From Pseudomonas sp. (GTDB lineage: Bacteria; Pseudomonadota; Gammaproteobacteria; Pseudomonadales; Pseudomonadaceae): 14,954 nt of DNA. Where the stretch lies: positions 1 through 14,954 of the forward strand of contig JAPLSD010000492.1 of the NCBI GenBank assembly GCA_026398835.1. Reading direction: 5' to 3'. This document shows positions 1 through 6,833 of the stretch, one piece after another. Below the pieces are notes generated by a model. It did not search any database. It had not been told where the DNA came from and was given only the letters and a program-made list of their open reading frames with translations. The stretch's first letter is position 1. Each line of letters begins with the position of its first letter. The translations under genes were made by a program, and so were the position numbers.

Positions 1-3000
1 CTGTGCGAAGAACTGGTACGGGTCAAAGAGCGCCTGGACCTGTTCGTGCGCAGCGACCGCCAGCATACCTCCGACCTGGACAGCCTGCTCGCGCCGCTGC
101 GGCAAATCGCCGACACCCTGGCGGTGCTCGGTTTTGGCCAGCCGCGCAAGGTGATCATCGATCAACTGGCGGTGGTCCTGAGCCTGGCCCAAGGGCAGCG
201 GGAGCCCAATGACGCGATCCTCATGGACGTGGCCGGGGCCTTGTTGTACGTCGAGGCAACCCTGTCCGGGATGGTCGGCACCGTGGAGCCTGAGAGCCGG
301 GAAGAAAGCCGGCTGCCGACCACCGACCTGACCCAGATCCACCAGTTGGTGATCAAAGAAGCGCATATCTGTTTACAGCAAGCCAAGGACATGATCGTCG
401 ACTACATTGACGCCGTCTGGGATCGTCAGCACCTGCAACCATTGCCGCCATTGCTGACGCAGGTTCGCGGTGCCCTGGCGATGATTCCGCTGAGCCGTGC
501 GGCGAGTCTGCTGGAAGCCTGCAATAGCTTCATTCGCGAGCATTTGCTGGTTGATCAGGCTCAGCCCGACTGGCAGCAACTCGACAACCTGGCCGACGTC
601 ATTACCAGCATCGAGTACTACCTTGAACGCTTGAGCGAAGACCCTCAGGCACACGGCGAGCAATTGCTGGACGTCGCCGAGGAACGCCTGGGCGACTTGG
701 GCTACTTTGCGACCCCGCCGCTGGTGCCTTTGCTCGACGATGTACTCAGTCCGAGCGAAGCCCTGGTGATGCAAGACCTGCAAGCACTGGACAGCCCTGA
801 AGTGGTGCAGTCCCTGGCCGAAGTGCTGGCCAGCCCGGTTTCCGTCCTCAACCCACCGGCCCTGCATACGCCAGGCAGCTTGCTGCCGCCCCCGGTCGGT
901 GAAGAACCGGTGGATGACGAGTTGCGCGAAGTCTTTCTTGAGGAGACCTACGAGGTCCTCGAGGTGTTGCGCGAATACTTGCCGCAATGGTCGGCCGCCC
1001 CCGACAACAAGTCGGCATTGAGCGAGCTGCGTCGGGCCTTCCACACCCTGAAAGGCAGTGGGCGAATGGTCCGTGCGCTGGTGCTGGGCGAGCTGGCCTG
1101 GTCGGTGGAAAACCTGCTTAACCGCGTGCTGGAGCACAGCGTCGATCCGGGGACGCAGGTGCAACAACTGCTGAGTGAGGTGCTGGAACTGTTGCCCGAA
1201 CTGATCGACGAGTTCGCCGCCAATGCCCAGCGTCAGCGTGATGATGTCGACCGGTTGGCCGCTCGTGCCCATGCGTTGACCAAGGGCGATAAGCCGGTGC
1301 CGGACGCCGCTGCGCAAGCATTGGAAGCACTCGATCCGCAGCTACTGGAGATCTTCCGCAACGAAGCTGAAACCCATCTCGACAGCCTCAACCGCTTTCT
1401 CGATAAAGCCGCCGAACACCTGCCGTTGCAGGCCAGCGATGAATTGCAGCGTGCGCTGCATACCCTCAAAGGCAGCGCGTACATGGCGGGTGTGTTGCCG
1501 ATCGCCGAACTGGCGAAACCGCTGGATCACCTGACCCGTGAATACAAGGCGCACCAGATTGCGCTGGACCTGGATGAAGTCGAGCTGCTGCTCGAAGCGG
1601 AAGGTTTATTGCGCCGCAGTTTGAAGCAGCTCAAGACCGATCCTCTGGCCGAGATCAGCGGCGCGCAGTCATTGATCGAACGTACCCAGACGCTACTCGC
1701 CGAACGCCTGGAAGCGATCCTCAACTCTCCGAACACGGGCCTGCGGATCAAGCGTGATCCGCAATTGATCAGCAATTTCCTCGCCCAGGGCATGGACATC
1801 CTGCTCGATGCTGAAAACCTGTTGCGCCGTTGGCAGCAACATCCAGGTCAGCGTCAGGAACTCAGTGCGCTGCTGGATGAACTGACCACCTTGGGTGAGG
1901 GCGCGCATCTGGCCGACCTGCATCCGGTCGATGAGCTGTGCGAAGCGTTGCTCGACCTGTATGGCGCGGTGGAAGAGAGCAGCCTGGCGGTCAGCGAACG
2001 GTTTTTCCATGAGGCCGACAGCGCCCATGAAGCATTGATCAGCATGCTCGATCAACTGGCCGCGGGCCAGGAAGTCAGCCCGCAGCCTGCGCGTGTGAAA
2101 GCCTTGCGCGAGTTGCTCAATCAAAGCCTCGACCCGTCGGCCATGGGGCTGATCAGGAGCGATGGCAGTCGCACGCTGAGCATCACCGAACTGAGCGCCG
2201 CCACCACCGAGCTAGAGAAGGCGCCGGCTGCTCTGGAGCTGGATGATGAAATCGTCTCGATCTTTCTCGAAGAGGCGGTGGATATCCTCGAAAGCGCCGG
2301 GCAAGCCTTGCAACGTTGGCTCGACGAGCCCGACAACGCTGCGCCATTGTTGTCGTTGCAGCGCGACCTGCACACCCTCAAGGGCGGTGCGCGGATGGCC
2401 GACGTCGGGCCGGTCGGTGATCTGGCCCATGAACTGGAAAGCCTCTACGAAGGCTTGGTCGACCGCCGCTACAACCACTCCAGCGAGCTGGTGCAACTGC
2501 TGCAATACAGCCATGACCGCCTGGCTGTGTTGCTGGATCAACTGCACCATCAACAGCCGCTGAGCGACCCGAGTGAGTTGATCGAAGCGATTCGCGAGTT
2601 CCGTCAGAGCAGCGGTGTGAACGCTGAAGTGGTCGAAGCCATCTCCCTGCCAGACTCGGCAGGCCACGACCCCGAATTACTCGAGATCTTCCTCGAGGAG
2701 GGTTTCGACATCATCGACAGTTCCGGCGCCGCGCTGTTGCGCTGGCAGGCCGAGCCGCAAAACCGTCAGGAAGTGGAAACGCTGCTGCGCGATCTGCACA
2801 CCCTCAAGGGTGGCGCGCGGATGGTCGAGATCGGACCGATTGGCGACCTGGCCCATGAGCTGGAGTTTCTTTATGAAGGCCTGTCAGCCGGCTTGCTGCA
2901 ACCGACGGCGCCGTTGTTCGCGTTGTTGCAAAGCAGCCATGACCAGCTTGCCCACATGCTGGATGCCGCACGGGCAGGTAAACCGGTGGTGCCGGCCGAG

Positions 3001-4968
3001 ACGTTGATCGAGGCGATCAGAGACTTCACGCATCCTGCTGTGGACAATTCACAGTCGCAGACGCTACCTGAGGCCACGCCACAAACCCCGGCCAAAGCCG
3101 AGTCGCCGGCGATACAGCCCGAAGCCGCTGGTGACATGGTCAAAGTCTCGGCCGAGCTGCTGGATGATCTGGTCAATCTGGCCGGGGAAACCTCGATCTT
3201 CCGTGGTCGTATCGAACAGCAAGTCAACGACGCCCAGGTGGCCCTGAGCGAGATGGAAACCACCATCGAACGGATGCGCGACCAGTTGCGCCGTCTGGAT
3301 ACCGAAACCCAGGGGCGGATTCTCAGCCGTCAGCAAGTGGAGGCCGAACGCCTGGGCTACGAAGAATTCGACCCATTGGAAATGGACCGTCACTCGCAGT
3401 TGCAGCAGCTGTCGCGGGCCTTGTTCGAGTCGGCGTCCGACCTGCTCGACCTCAAGGAAACCCTCGACCGTAGCAACCATGACGCAGAGAACCTGTTGCA
3501 ACAGCAGGGTCGGATCAATACCGAATTGCAGGAAGGCCTGATGCGTACGCGCATGGTGCCGTTCGAACGCATGGTGCCGCGCCTGAAGCGGATCGTCCGG
3601 CAGGTCGCCAGCGAGCTGGGCAAAGACGTCGAATTCATTGTGGGTAACGCTCAAGGCGAGATGGACCGCAACGTGCTCGAACGCATGGTCGCGCCGCTGG
3701 AGCACATGCTGCGCAATGCTGTTGACCATGGTCTGGAATCCGCCGAGGTGCGCCGTGCCGCCGGCAAACCGGAGCAAGGCCGGATCACCCTGGACCTGGC
3801 TCACGAGGGCGGCGACATCATCTTCGATATCCGCGATGACGGCGCTGGGGTGCCTCTGGATGCCGTACGGCGCAAGGCGATAAAACGTGGGTTGCTCGAC
3901 CCGGATCTCGAGATCAGCGACCGCGATGTGCTGCAGTTCATCCTGCAGCCGGGGTTTTCCACCGCCGAAAAAATCACCCAGATCTCTGGTCGCGGCGTCG
4001 GCATGGACGTGGTCCACGAAGAAGTCCGGCAACTGGGCGGCAGCATGACCATCGACTCGACCCAGGGGCAGGGCGTGCATTTTCGTATTCGTCTGCCGTT
4101 CACGGTGTCGGTCAACCGCGCGTTGATGGTGCAGTGTTTTGAAGACCAGTACGCGATTCCGCTGAACACCATTGAAGGCATCGTTCGCGTGCTGCCCAAC
4201 GAACTCGACGGTTACTACCAACTCGACCCGCCGCTCTACGAATACGCTGGGCAGCGCTATGAACTGTGCTACCTCGGCGAGCTGCTACAGACGGCGGTCA
4301 AGCCGAAGCTGCTTGGTCAGAGCCTGCCGTTGCCGGTGCTGCTGGTGCATTGCAATGAACGACGGATTGCGGTGCAAGTCGATGCGATGGCTGGCACCCG
4401 GGAAATCGTGGTGAAAAGCCTCGGCCCACAGTTTGCTGCGGTGCAGGGTTTGTCCGGCGCGACCATCCTCGGCGATGGCCGGGTGGTGCTGATTCTCGAT
4501 TTGCTGGCACACATCCGCGCCATGCAGACGCGCTTGCCGCAACCGCGTCTTGCCCATGGCGACGAGCCGTCTGTGGTCGAAGCCGAGCCACTTCGACCGC
4601 TGCTGGTCATGGTGGTCGATGACTCGGTCACCGTGCGTAAGGTCACCAGCCGTCTGCTCGAACGCCACGGCATGAACGTGCTGACCGCCAAGGACGGCGT
4701 CGACGCCATGATGCTGCTGGAGGAACACACCCCGGACCTGATGCTGCTGGACATCGAAATGCCGCGCATGGACGGTTTCGAAGTAGCGATGCAGGTCCGC
4801 AGCGATCCGCGATTGCAGCACCTGCCGATCATCATGATCACCTCGCGCACCGGCCAAAAACACCGCGACCGGGCCATGGCCATCGGCGTCAACGACTATC
4901 TCGGCAAGCCGTATCAGGAATCGGTCCTGTTGGAGAGCATCGCCCTTTGGAGCAACCCCCATGCTTGA
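1..4968 (+). CDS. chpA: ChpA/PilL-type hybrid sensor histidine kinase, CheA-like, 5' end outside window
   Basis: The reading frame is open from base 1 and the protein begins mid-domain, so the gene is cut by the left edge; the GTG at 46 is not credible as a start. The visible 1655 residues hold two degenerate phosphotransfer modules (Thr153, Thr629), four canonical Hpt domains (phosphoacceptor His348, His487, His791, His933), a CheA P3 dimerisation segment (about 1045-1195), an HATPase domain (N-box Asn1239, DDGAG at 1279-1283, GRGVG at 1330-1334), a CheW-like P5 domain (about 1370-1515) and a C-terminal receiver (Asp1540-Asp1541, phosphoacceptor Asp1584, Lys1636). This order is that of the cytoplasmic kinase ChpA, which controls type IV pili and cAMP in P. 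aeruginosa. That protein is known for many Hpt domains plus Thr/Ser variants. It overlaps chpC by 8 nt. Residue numbers count from the window edge. Confidence 0.95.
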   Translation: MCEELVRVKERLDLFVRSDRQHTSDLDSLLAPLRQIADTLAVLGFGQPRKVIIDQLAVVLSLAQGQREPNDAILMDVAGALLYVEATLSGMVGTVEPESREESRLPTTDLTQIHQLVIKEAHICLQQAKDMIVDYIDAVWDRQHLQPLPPLLTQVRGALAMIPLSRAASLLEACNSFIREHLLVDQAQPDWQQLDNLADVITSIEYYLERLSEDPQAHGEQLLDVAEERLGDLGYFATPPLVPLLDDVLSPSEALVMQDLQALDSPEVVQSLAEVLASPVSVLNPPALHTPGSLLPPPVGEEPVDDELREVFLEETYEVLEVLREYLPQWSAAPDNKSALSELRRAFHTLKGSGRMVRALVLGELAWSVENLLNRVLEHSVDPGTQVQQLLSEVLELLPELIDEFAANAQRQRDDVDRLAARAHALTKGDKPVPDAAAQALEALDPQLLEIFRNEAETHLDSLNRFLDKAAEHLPLQASDELQRALHTLKGSAYMAGVLPIAELAKPLDHLTREYKAHQIALDLDEVELLLEAEGLLRRSLKQLKTDPLAEISGAQSLIERTQTLLAERLEAILNSPNTGLRIKRDPQLISNFLAQGMDILLDAENLLRRWQQHPGQRQELSALLDELTTLGEGAHLADLHPVDELCEALLDLYGAVEESSLAVSERFFHEADSAHEALISMLDQLAAGQEVSPQPARVKALRELLNQSLDPSAMGLIRSDGSRTLSITELSAATTELEKAPAALELDDEIVSIFLEEAVDILESAGQALQRWLDEPDNAAPLLSLQRDLHTLKGGARMADVGPVGDLAHELESLYEGLVDRRYNHSSELVQLLQYSHDRLAVLLDQLHHQQPLSDPSELIEAIREFRQSSGVNAEVVEAISLPDSAGHDPELLEIFLEEGFDIIDSSGAALLRWQAEPQNRQEVETLLRDLHTLKGGARMVEIGPIGDLAHELEFLYEGLSAGLLQPTAPLFALLQSSHDQLAHMLDAARAGKPVVPAETLIEAIRDFTHPAVDNSQSQTLPEATPQTPAKAESPAIQPEAAGDMVKVSAELLDDLVNLAGETSIFRGRIEQQVNDAQVALSEMETTIERMRDQLRRLDTETQGRILSRQQVEAERLGYEEFDPLEMDRHSQLQQLSRALFESASDLLDLKETLDRSNHDAENLLQQQGRINTELQEGLMRTRMVPFERMVPRLKRIVRQVASELGKDVEFIVGNAQGEMDRNVLERMVAPLEHMLRNAVDHGLESAEVRRAAGKPEQGRITLDLAHEGGDIIFDIRDDGAGVPLDAVRRKAIKRGLLDPDLEISDRDVLQFILQPGFSTAEKITQISGRGVGMDVVHEEVRQLGGSMTIDSTQGQGVHFRIRLPFTVSVNRALMVQCFEDQYAIPLNTIEGIVRVLPNELDGYYQLDPPLYEYAGQRYELCYLGELLQTAVKPKLLGQSLPLPVLLVHCNERRIAVQVDAMAGTREIVVKSLGPQFAAVQGLSGATILGDGRVVLILDLLAHIRAMQTRLPQPRLAHGDEPSVVEAEPLRPLLVMVVDDSVTVRKVTSRLLERHGMNVLTAKDGVDAMMLLEEHTPDLMLLDIEMPRMDGFEVAMQVRSDPRLQHLPIIMITSRTGQKHRDRAMAIGVNDYLGKPYQESVLLESIALWSNPHA

Positions 4969-5422
4969 TCACCGCACCAGCAACCTCACCGGGCTGCTGC
5001 TGCCCCTGGCCGACCGCAACCTGATCCTGCCCAACGTCGCCGTCGCTGAACTGATCGACTACCAACCCGGCGCCTTCGACCTCGACTCGCCACCCTGGTA
5101 CCTGGGCCTGGTGACCTGGCGCGACCGGCACATTCCGCTGCTCAGCTTCGAATCCGCCTGCGGCAGCAACGCCGTGATCGGCGACCGCGCACGCATCGTC
5201 GTACTCAACGCCCTGGGCGGCCGCCCGCAACTTAAATTCATCGCCTTGCTGGTGCAGGGAATTCCCCGCTCCTACAAACTCGACAGCCAGTTGAGCTATG
5301 TCGACGTGCCGCTCTGCCCACTGGAAAAAGCCGCCGTGCAAATCGCCGAGCAAGTGGCCAAGGTGCCGGACTTGTTGGGACTGGAAGAATTGTTGGTGGA
5401 GGCGGGGTTGGTTCGAGGGTGA
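4961..5422 (+). CDS. chpC: ChpC-like CheW-domain chemotaxis protein
   Basis: This 153-residue soluble protein is a single CheW-like domain, with beta-rich segments such as YLGLVTWRDRHIPLLSF typical of CheW. CheW adaptors couple chemoreceptors to CheA kinases. ChpC is the accessory adaptor of the Pil-Chp type IV pilus pathway. The ATG lies inside the end of chpA (8-nt overlap) and has a GGAG at 4949-4952 with 8-nt spacing, so it is translationally coupled to the kinase. In P. aeruginosa a CheB-like chpB separates chpA from chpC and chpDE follow; neither is seen here. The product call as a CheW-like protein is firm. The symbol rests on its position next to chpA. Confidence 0.88.
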   Translation: MLDHRTSNLTGLLLPLADRNLILPNVAVAELIDYQPGAFDLDSPPWYLGLVTWRDRHIPLLSFESACGSNAVIGDRARIVVLNALGGRPQLKFIALLVQGIPRSYKLDSQLSYVDVPLCPLEKAAVQIAEQVAKVPDLLGLEELLVEAGLVRG

Positions 5423-5435
5423 TCTCAGGATAAAT

Positions 5436-5512
5436 GATCGTTCCCACGCTCCCGCGTGGGAATGCAGCCCGTGACGCTCCGCGTCACTGCCGAAGCGGAC
5501 GCAGAGTGCCTG
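5436..5512. repeat. Pseudomonas REP-like palindromic element, copy 1 (3' truncated)
   Basis: The element begins GATCGTTCCCACGC. It contains a stem-loop with arms TTCCCACGC/GCGTGGGAA (5441-5462) and a second with arms GTGACGC/GCGTCAC (5471-5487). Its first 53 nt (5436-5488) are identical to 6613-6665. The third hairpin, intact in copy 2, is decayed here (GGACGC then AGAGTGCC), and the closing arm GCxTGGGAACGATC is missing. It therefore looks like a partial copy ending where the MNT-HEPN promoter region begins. It lies 13 nt downstream of chpC and may stop or stabilise the chp transcript. Confidence 0.85.
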
Positions 5513-5517
5513 AAAAC

Positions 5518-5546
5518 TTGATAAGTCCCAAAAAGGGACCTATCGT
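5518..5546 (+). promoter_or_regulatory. Predicted sigma70-type promoter of the MNT-HEPN unit
   Basis: TTGATA at 5518-5523 (5 of 6 matches to TTGACA) is followed after exactly 17 nt by TATCGT at 5541-5546 (TATAAT-like, conserved T1, A2 and T6). Transcription would start near 5553, giving a very short leader before the candidate start codons at 5564, 5570 or 5576. The -10 box falls in the centre of the large inverted repeat. The promoter is predicted from sequence only. Confidence 0.5.
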
Positions 5547-5561
5547 TCCCTTTTTGGGACT
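5524..5561. promoter_or_regulatory. Large inverted repeat, candidate autoregulatory operator
   Basis: The arms AGTCCCAAAAAGGGA (5524-5538) and TCCCTTTTTGGGACT (5547-5561) are perfectly complementary over 15 bp, with an 8-nt spacer that includes most of the predicted -10 box. Each arm is itself a small palindrome (TCCC-N5-GGGA) and the two centres are 21 bp apart, about two helical turns. Two dimers could therefore bind the same DNA face. The downstream gene encodes a winged-helix domain, so autorepression is the natural inference. It is less likely to be a terminator because no T-run follows the stem. Confidence 0.6.
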
Positions 5562-5563
5562 CA

Positions 5564-6205
5564 TTGGTTGTGGCCGTGCAAAGCCTCTCTCTTAGCGACG
5601 CGTTATTTACCTCAACACAGCAAAAAGTGTTGGGTTTGCTCTTTGGTAAACCCGACCAAAGCTTTTATGCCAATCAGATTGCTCGCTGGGCTCAGGTCGG
5701 TAAAGGCAGCCTGATGCGCGAATTGGAGCGGCTGCAGTTGGCAGGAGTGCTGAACATGACGCGCCAGGGCAACCAGACCCACTATCAAGCCAATCCCGAT
5801 TGTCCGATCTATCAGGAACTGCTCGGCATTGCCCGTAAGACCTTCGGTATTGCCGAGCCTCTGCGCATGGCGTTGGAGCCATTTTCAGCTCAGCTGACAT
5901 GGGCATTTGTCTACGGCTCCATCGCCAAAGATCAGGCGCACGCATCCAGTGACATAGATCTGATGCTGATCGGTGTAGGGCTGCACTACAGTGAAGTGAT
6001 GGAGCGGCTGATGCCAATGGAAGAGCAGTTAGGCCGCACCCTCAACCCGACGCTGTACACCCCTGAAGACTGGGCGAGCAAACTGGCGGCCGGTAATAGC
6101 TTTGTTCAGCGGGTAGCGCAACAGGACAAGATCAACCTGATAGGTGAGAACCCTTTGGAGTCCAAGGATGGGCAGCAACGAAAACCTGGAGAACCTTCTA
6201 CGTAG
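5564..6205 (+). CDS. Winged-helix/minimal nucleotidyltransferase (MNT) fusion protein, putative antitoxin and repressor
   Basis: The 213-residue protein has an N-terminal winged-helix DNA-binding region (about residues 10-80, with QKVLGLLF, the SFYANQIARWAQVGKGSLMR helix-turn-helix and the wing) followed by a nucleotidyltransferase domain. The latter carries the exact GS-X10-DxD signature of minimal nucleotidyltransferases at 118-132 (GSIAKDQAHASSDID). Antitoxins of MNT-HEPN pairs use this fold to AMPylate the HEPN toxin; that role here is inferred from the family and from the HEPN-like gene overlapping its 3' end by 38 nt. The start is uncertain: TTG 5564, GTG 5570 and GTG 5576 all lack a strong Shine-Dalgarno, and GGGA at 5556-5559 slightly favours GTG 5570. 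The gene and its partner look less GC-rich than the neighbouring chp and mdc genes, suggesting later acquisition. Confidence 0.8.
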   Translation: MVVAVQSLSLSDALFTSTQQKVLGLLFGKPDQSFYANQIARWAQVGKGSLMRELERLQLAGVLNMTRQGNQTHYQANPDCPIYQELLGIARKTFGIAEPLRMALEPFSAQLTWAFVYGSIAKDQAHASSDIDLMLIGVGLHYSEVMERLMPMEEQLGRTLNPTLYTPEDWASKLAAGNSFVQRVAQQDKINLIGENPLESKDGQQRKPGEPST

Positions 6206-6593
6206 CGGCGGCCTGAAAGCCGAGCCACCCGATCGCAAGGAATGTGAAGGGCTGATGCGTTCGGCCATGGACCGCTTGAAGGATGCGCAAGCAATACAAC
6301 TCTCCTTCGCCAGCCGTTTTGATTTGGCTTATAACGCCGCTCATGCCATCGCTTTAACTGCCTTGCGGTTGTGCGGCTATCGCTCTGATAAGCGTTATCT
6401 AGTGTTTCAGTGTCTGATCCATACCGCCGATGTGAATAAAATCCAGGTCCGATTGTTCGCCTTGTGTCATGAACGGCGCAATCTGGCGGAATATGAAGGT
6501 TATATGGATGAGGACGAGGCGTTACTCGCGCAGTTGCTGGAAAGTACCTCGCAGTTATTGGCCCATGTGCAACAGGCGATGACCAGGCGTTGA
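6168..6593 (+). CDS. HEPN-like protein, putative toxin partner of the upstream nucleotidyltransferase
   Basis: This small all-helical protein of 141 residues has the HEPN-type core segment YNAAHAIALTALRLCG (55-70). A C-terminal motif HERRNLAEYEGY (101-112) sits where HEPN RNases carry Rx4-6H. HepT-type toxins of type VII systems have Rx4HxY; here the equivalent reads R103-x4-E108-Y109, so the His is replaced by Glu. It may thus be a catalytically altered HEPN or a different subfamily. The ATG at 6168 has GGAG (6157-6160) 7 nt upstream and is preferred to the GTG at 6144. The 38-nt overlap with the nucleotidyltransferase gene implies coupled translation. Its toxic function is inferred. Confidence 0.72.
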   Translation: MGSNENLENLLRSGGLKAEPPDRKECEGLMRSAMDRLKDAQAIQLSFASRFDLAYNAAHAIALTALRLCGYRSDKRYLVFQCLIHTADVNKIQVRLFALCHERRNLAEYEGYMDEDEALLAQLLESTSQLLAHVQQAMTRR

Positions 6594-6612
6594 CGATTGA
6601 ACAGGGATTTTT

Positions 6613-6724
6613 GATCGTTCCCACGCTCCCGCGTGGGAATGCAGCCCGTGACGCTCCGCGTCACTTTCAACAGCGGACGCATAGCGTCCAGTGAGGCATT
6701 CCTTTGCTGCGCATGGGAACGATC
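6613..6724. repeat. Pseudomonas REP-like multi-hairpin element, copy 2 (complete)
   Basis: This 112-nt element is bounded by GATCGTTCCCACGC (6613-6626) and GCATGGGAACGATC (6711-6724), which pair at 13 of 14 positions. Inside are hairpins with arms TTCCCACGC/GCGTGGGAA (6618-6639), GTGACGC/GCGTCAC (6648-6664) and GGACGC/GCGTCC (6675-6689). The first 53 nt are identical to copy 1 at 5436-5488 and lie in the same orientation 1177 bp away, so the two bracket the MNT-HEPN pair. It may end the HEPN transcript before mdcA. Confidence 0.85.
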
Positions 6725-6770
6725 TAGGGCTCTACCATTACCCTAACCGTAACGATCCGTCTCTCTGCTT

Positions 6771-6791
6771 GATTGATGCTCCCCATCATTC
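6771..6791. promoter_or_regulatory. Imperfect palindrome upstream of mdcA, candidate regulator site
   Basis: The arms GATTGATG (6771-6778) and CATCATTC (6784-6791) are complementary at 7 of 8 positions around CTCCC. The site overlaps a weak -35-like TTGATG (6773-6778) that is 18 nt from TAAGGT (6797-6802). That is a poor -10 keeping only T1, A2 and T6, as expected for an activator-dependent promoter. Malonate operons are controlled by the LysR-type MdcR, so this could be its target. The exact LysR T-N11-A pattern is not present, so the assignment is tentative. Confidence 0.35.
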
Positions 6792-6833
6792 GCTCCTAAG
6801 GTAGCTCCACGACAGCGAACCCGTGGAGTGAGC

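Noticed and set aside
373..1317. Antisense open frame of 314 codons inside chpA
   Set aside because: Same reason: low-complexity His/Gln/Arg content opposite conserved Hpt-coding sequence, no ribosome binding site or promoter support.
3064..4221. Long antisense open frame of 385 codons inside chpA
   Set aside because: It lies fully opposite a strongly conserved CheA core; its His/Gln/Arg-rich product has no domain signs and is the usual antisense shadow of GC-rich codons.
5436..6724. CRISPR array or insertion sequence
   Set aside because: Only two long repeats 1.2 kb apart, no regular spacers, and no transposase gene; the repeats are REP-type palindromes.
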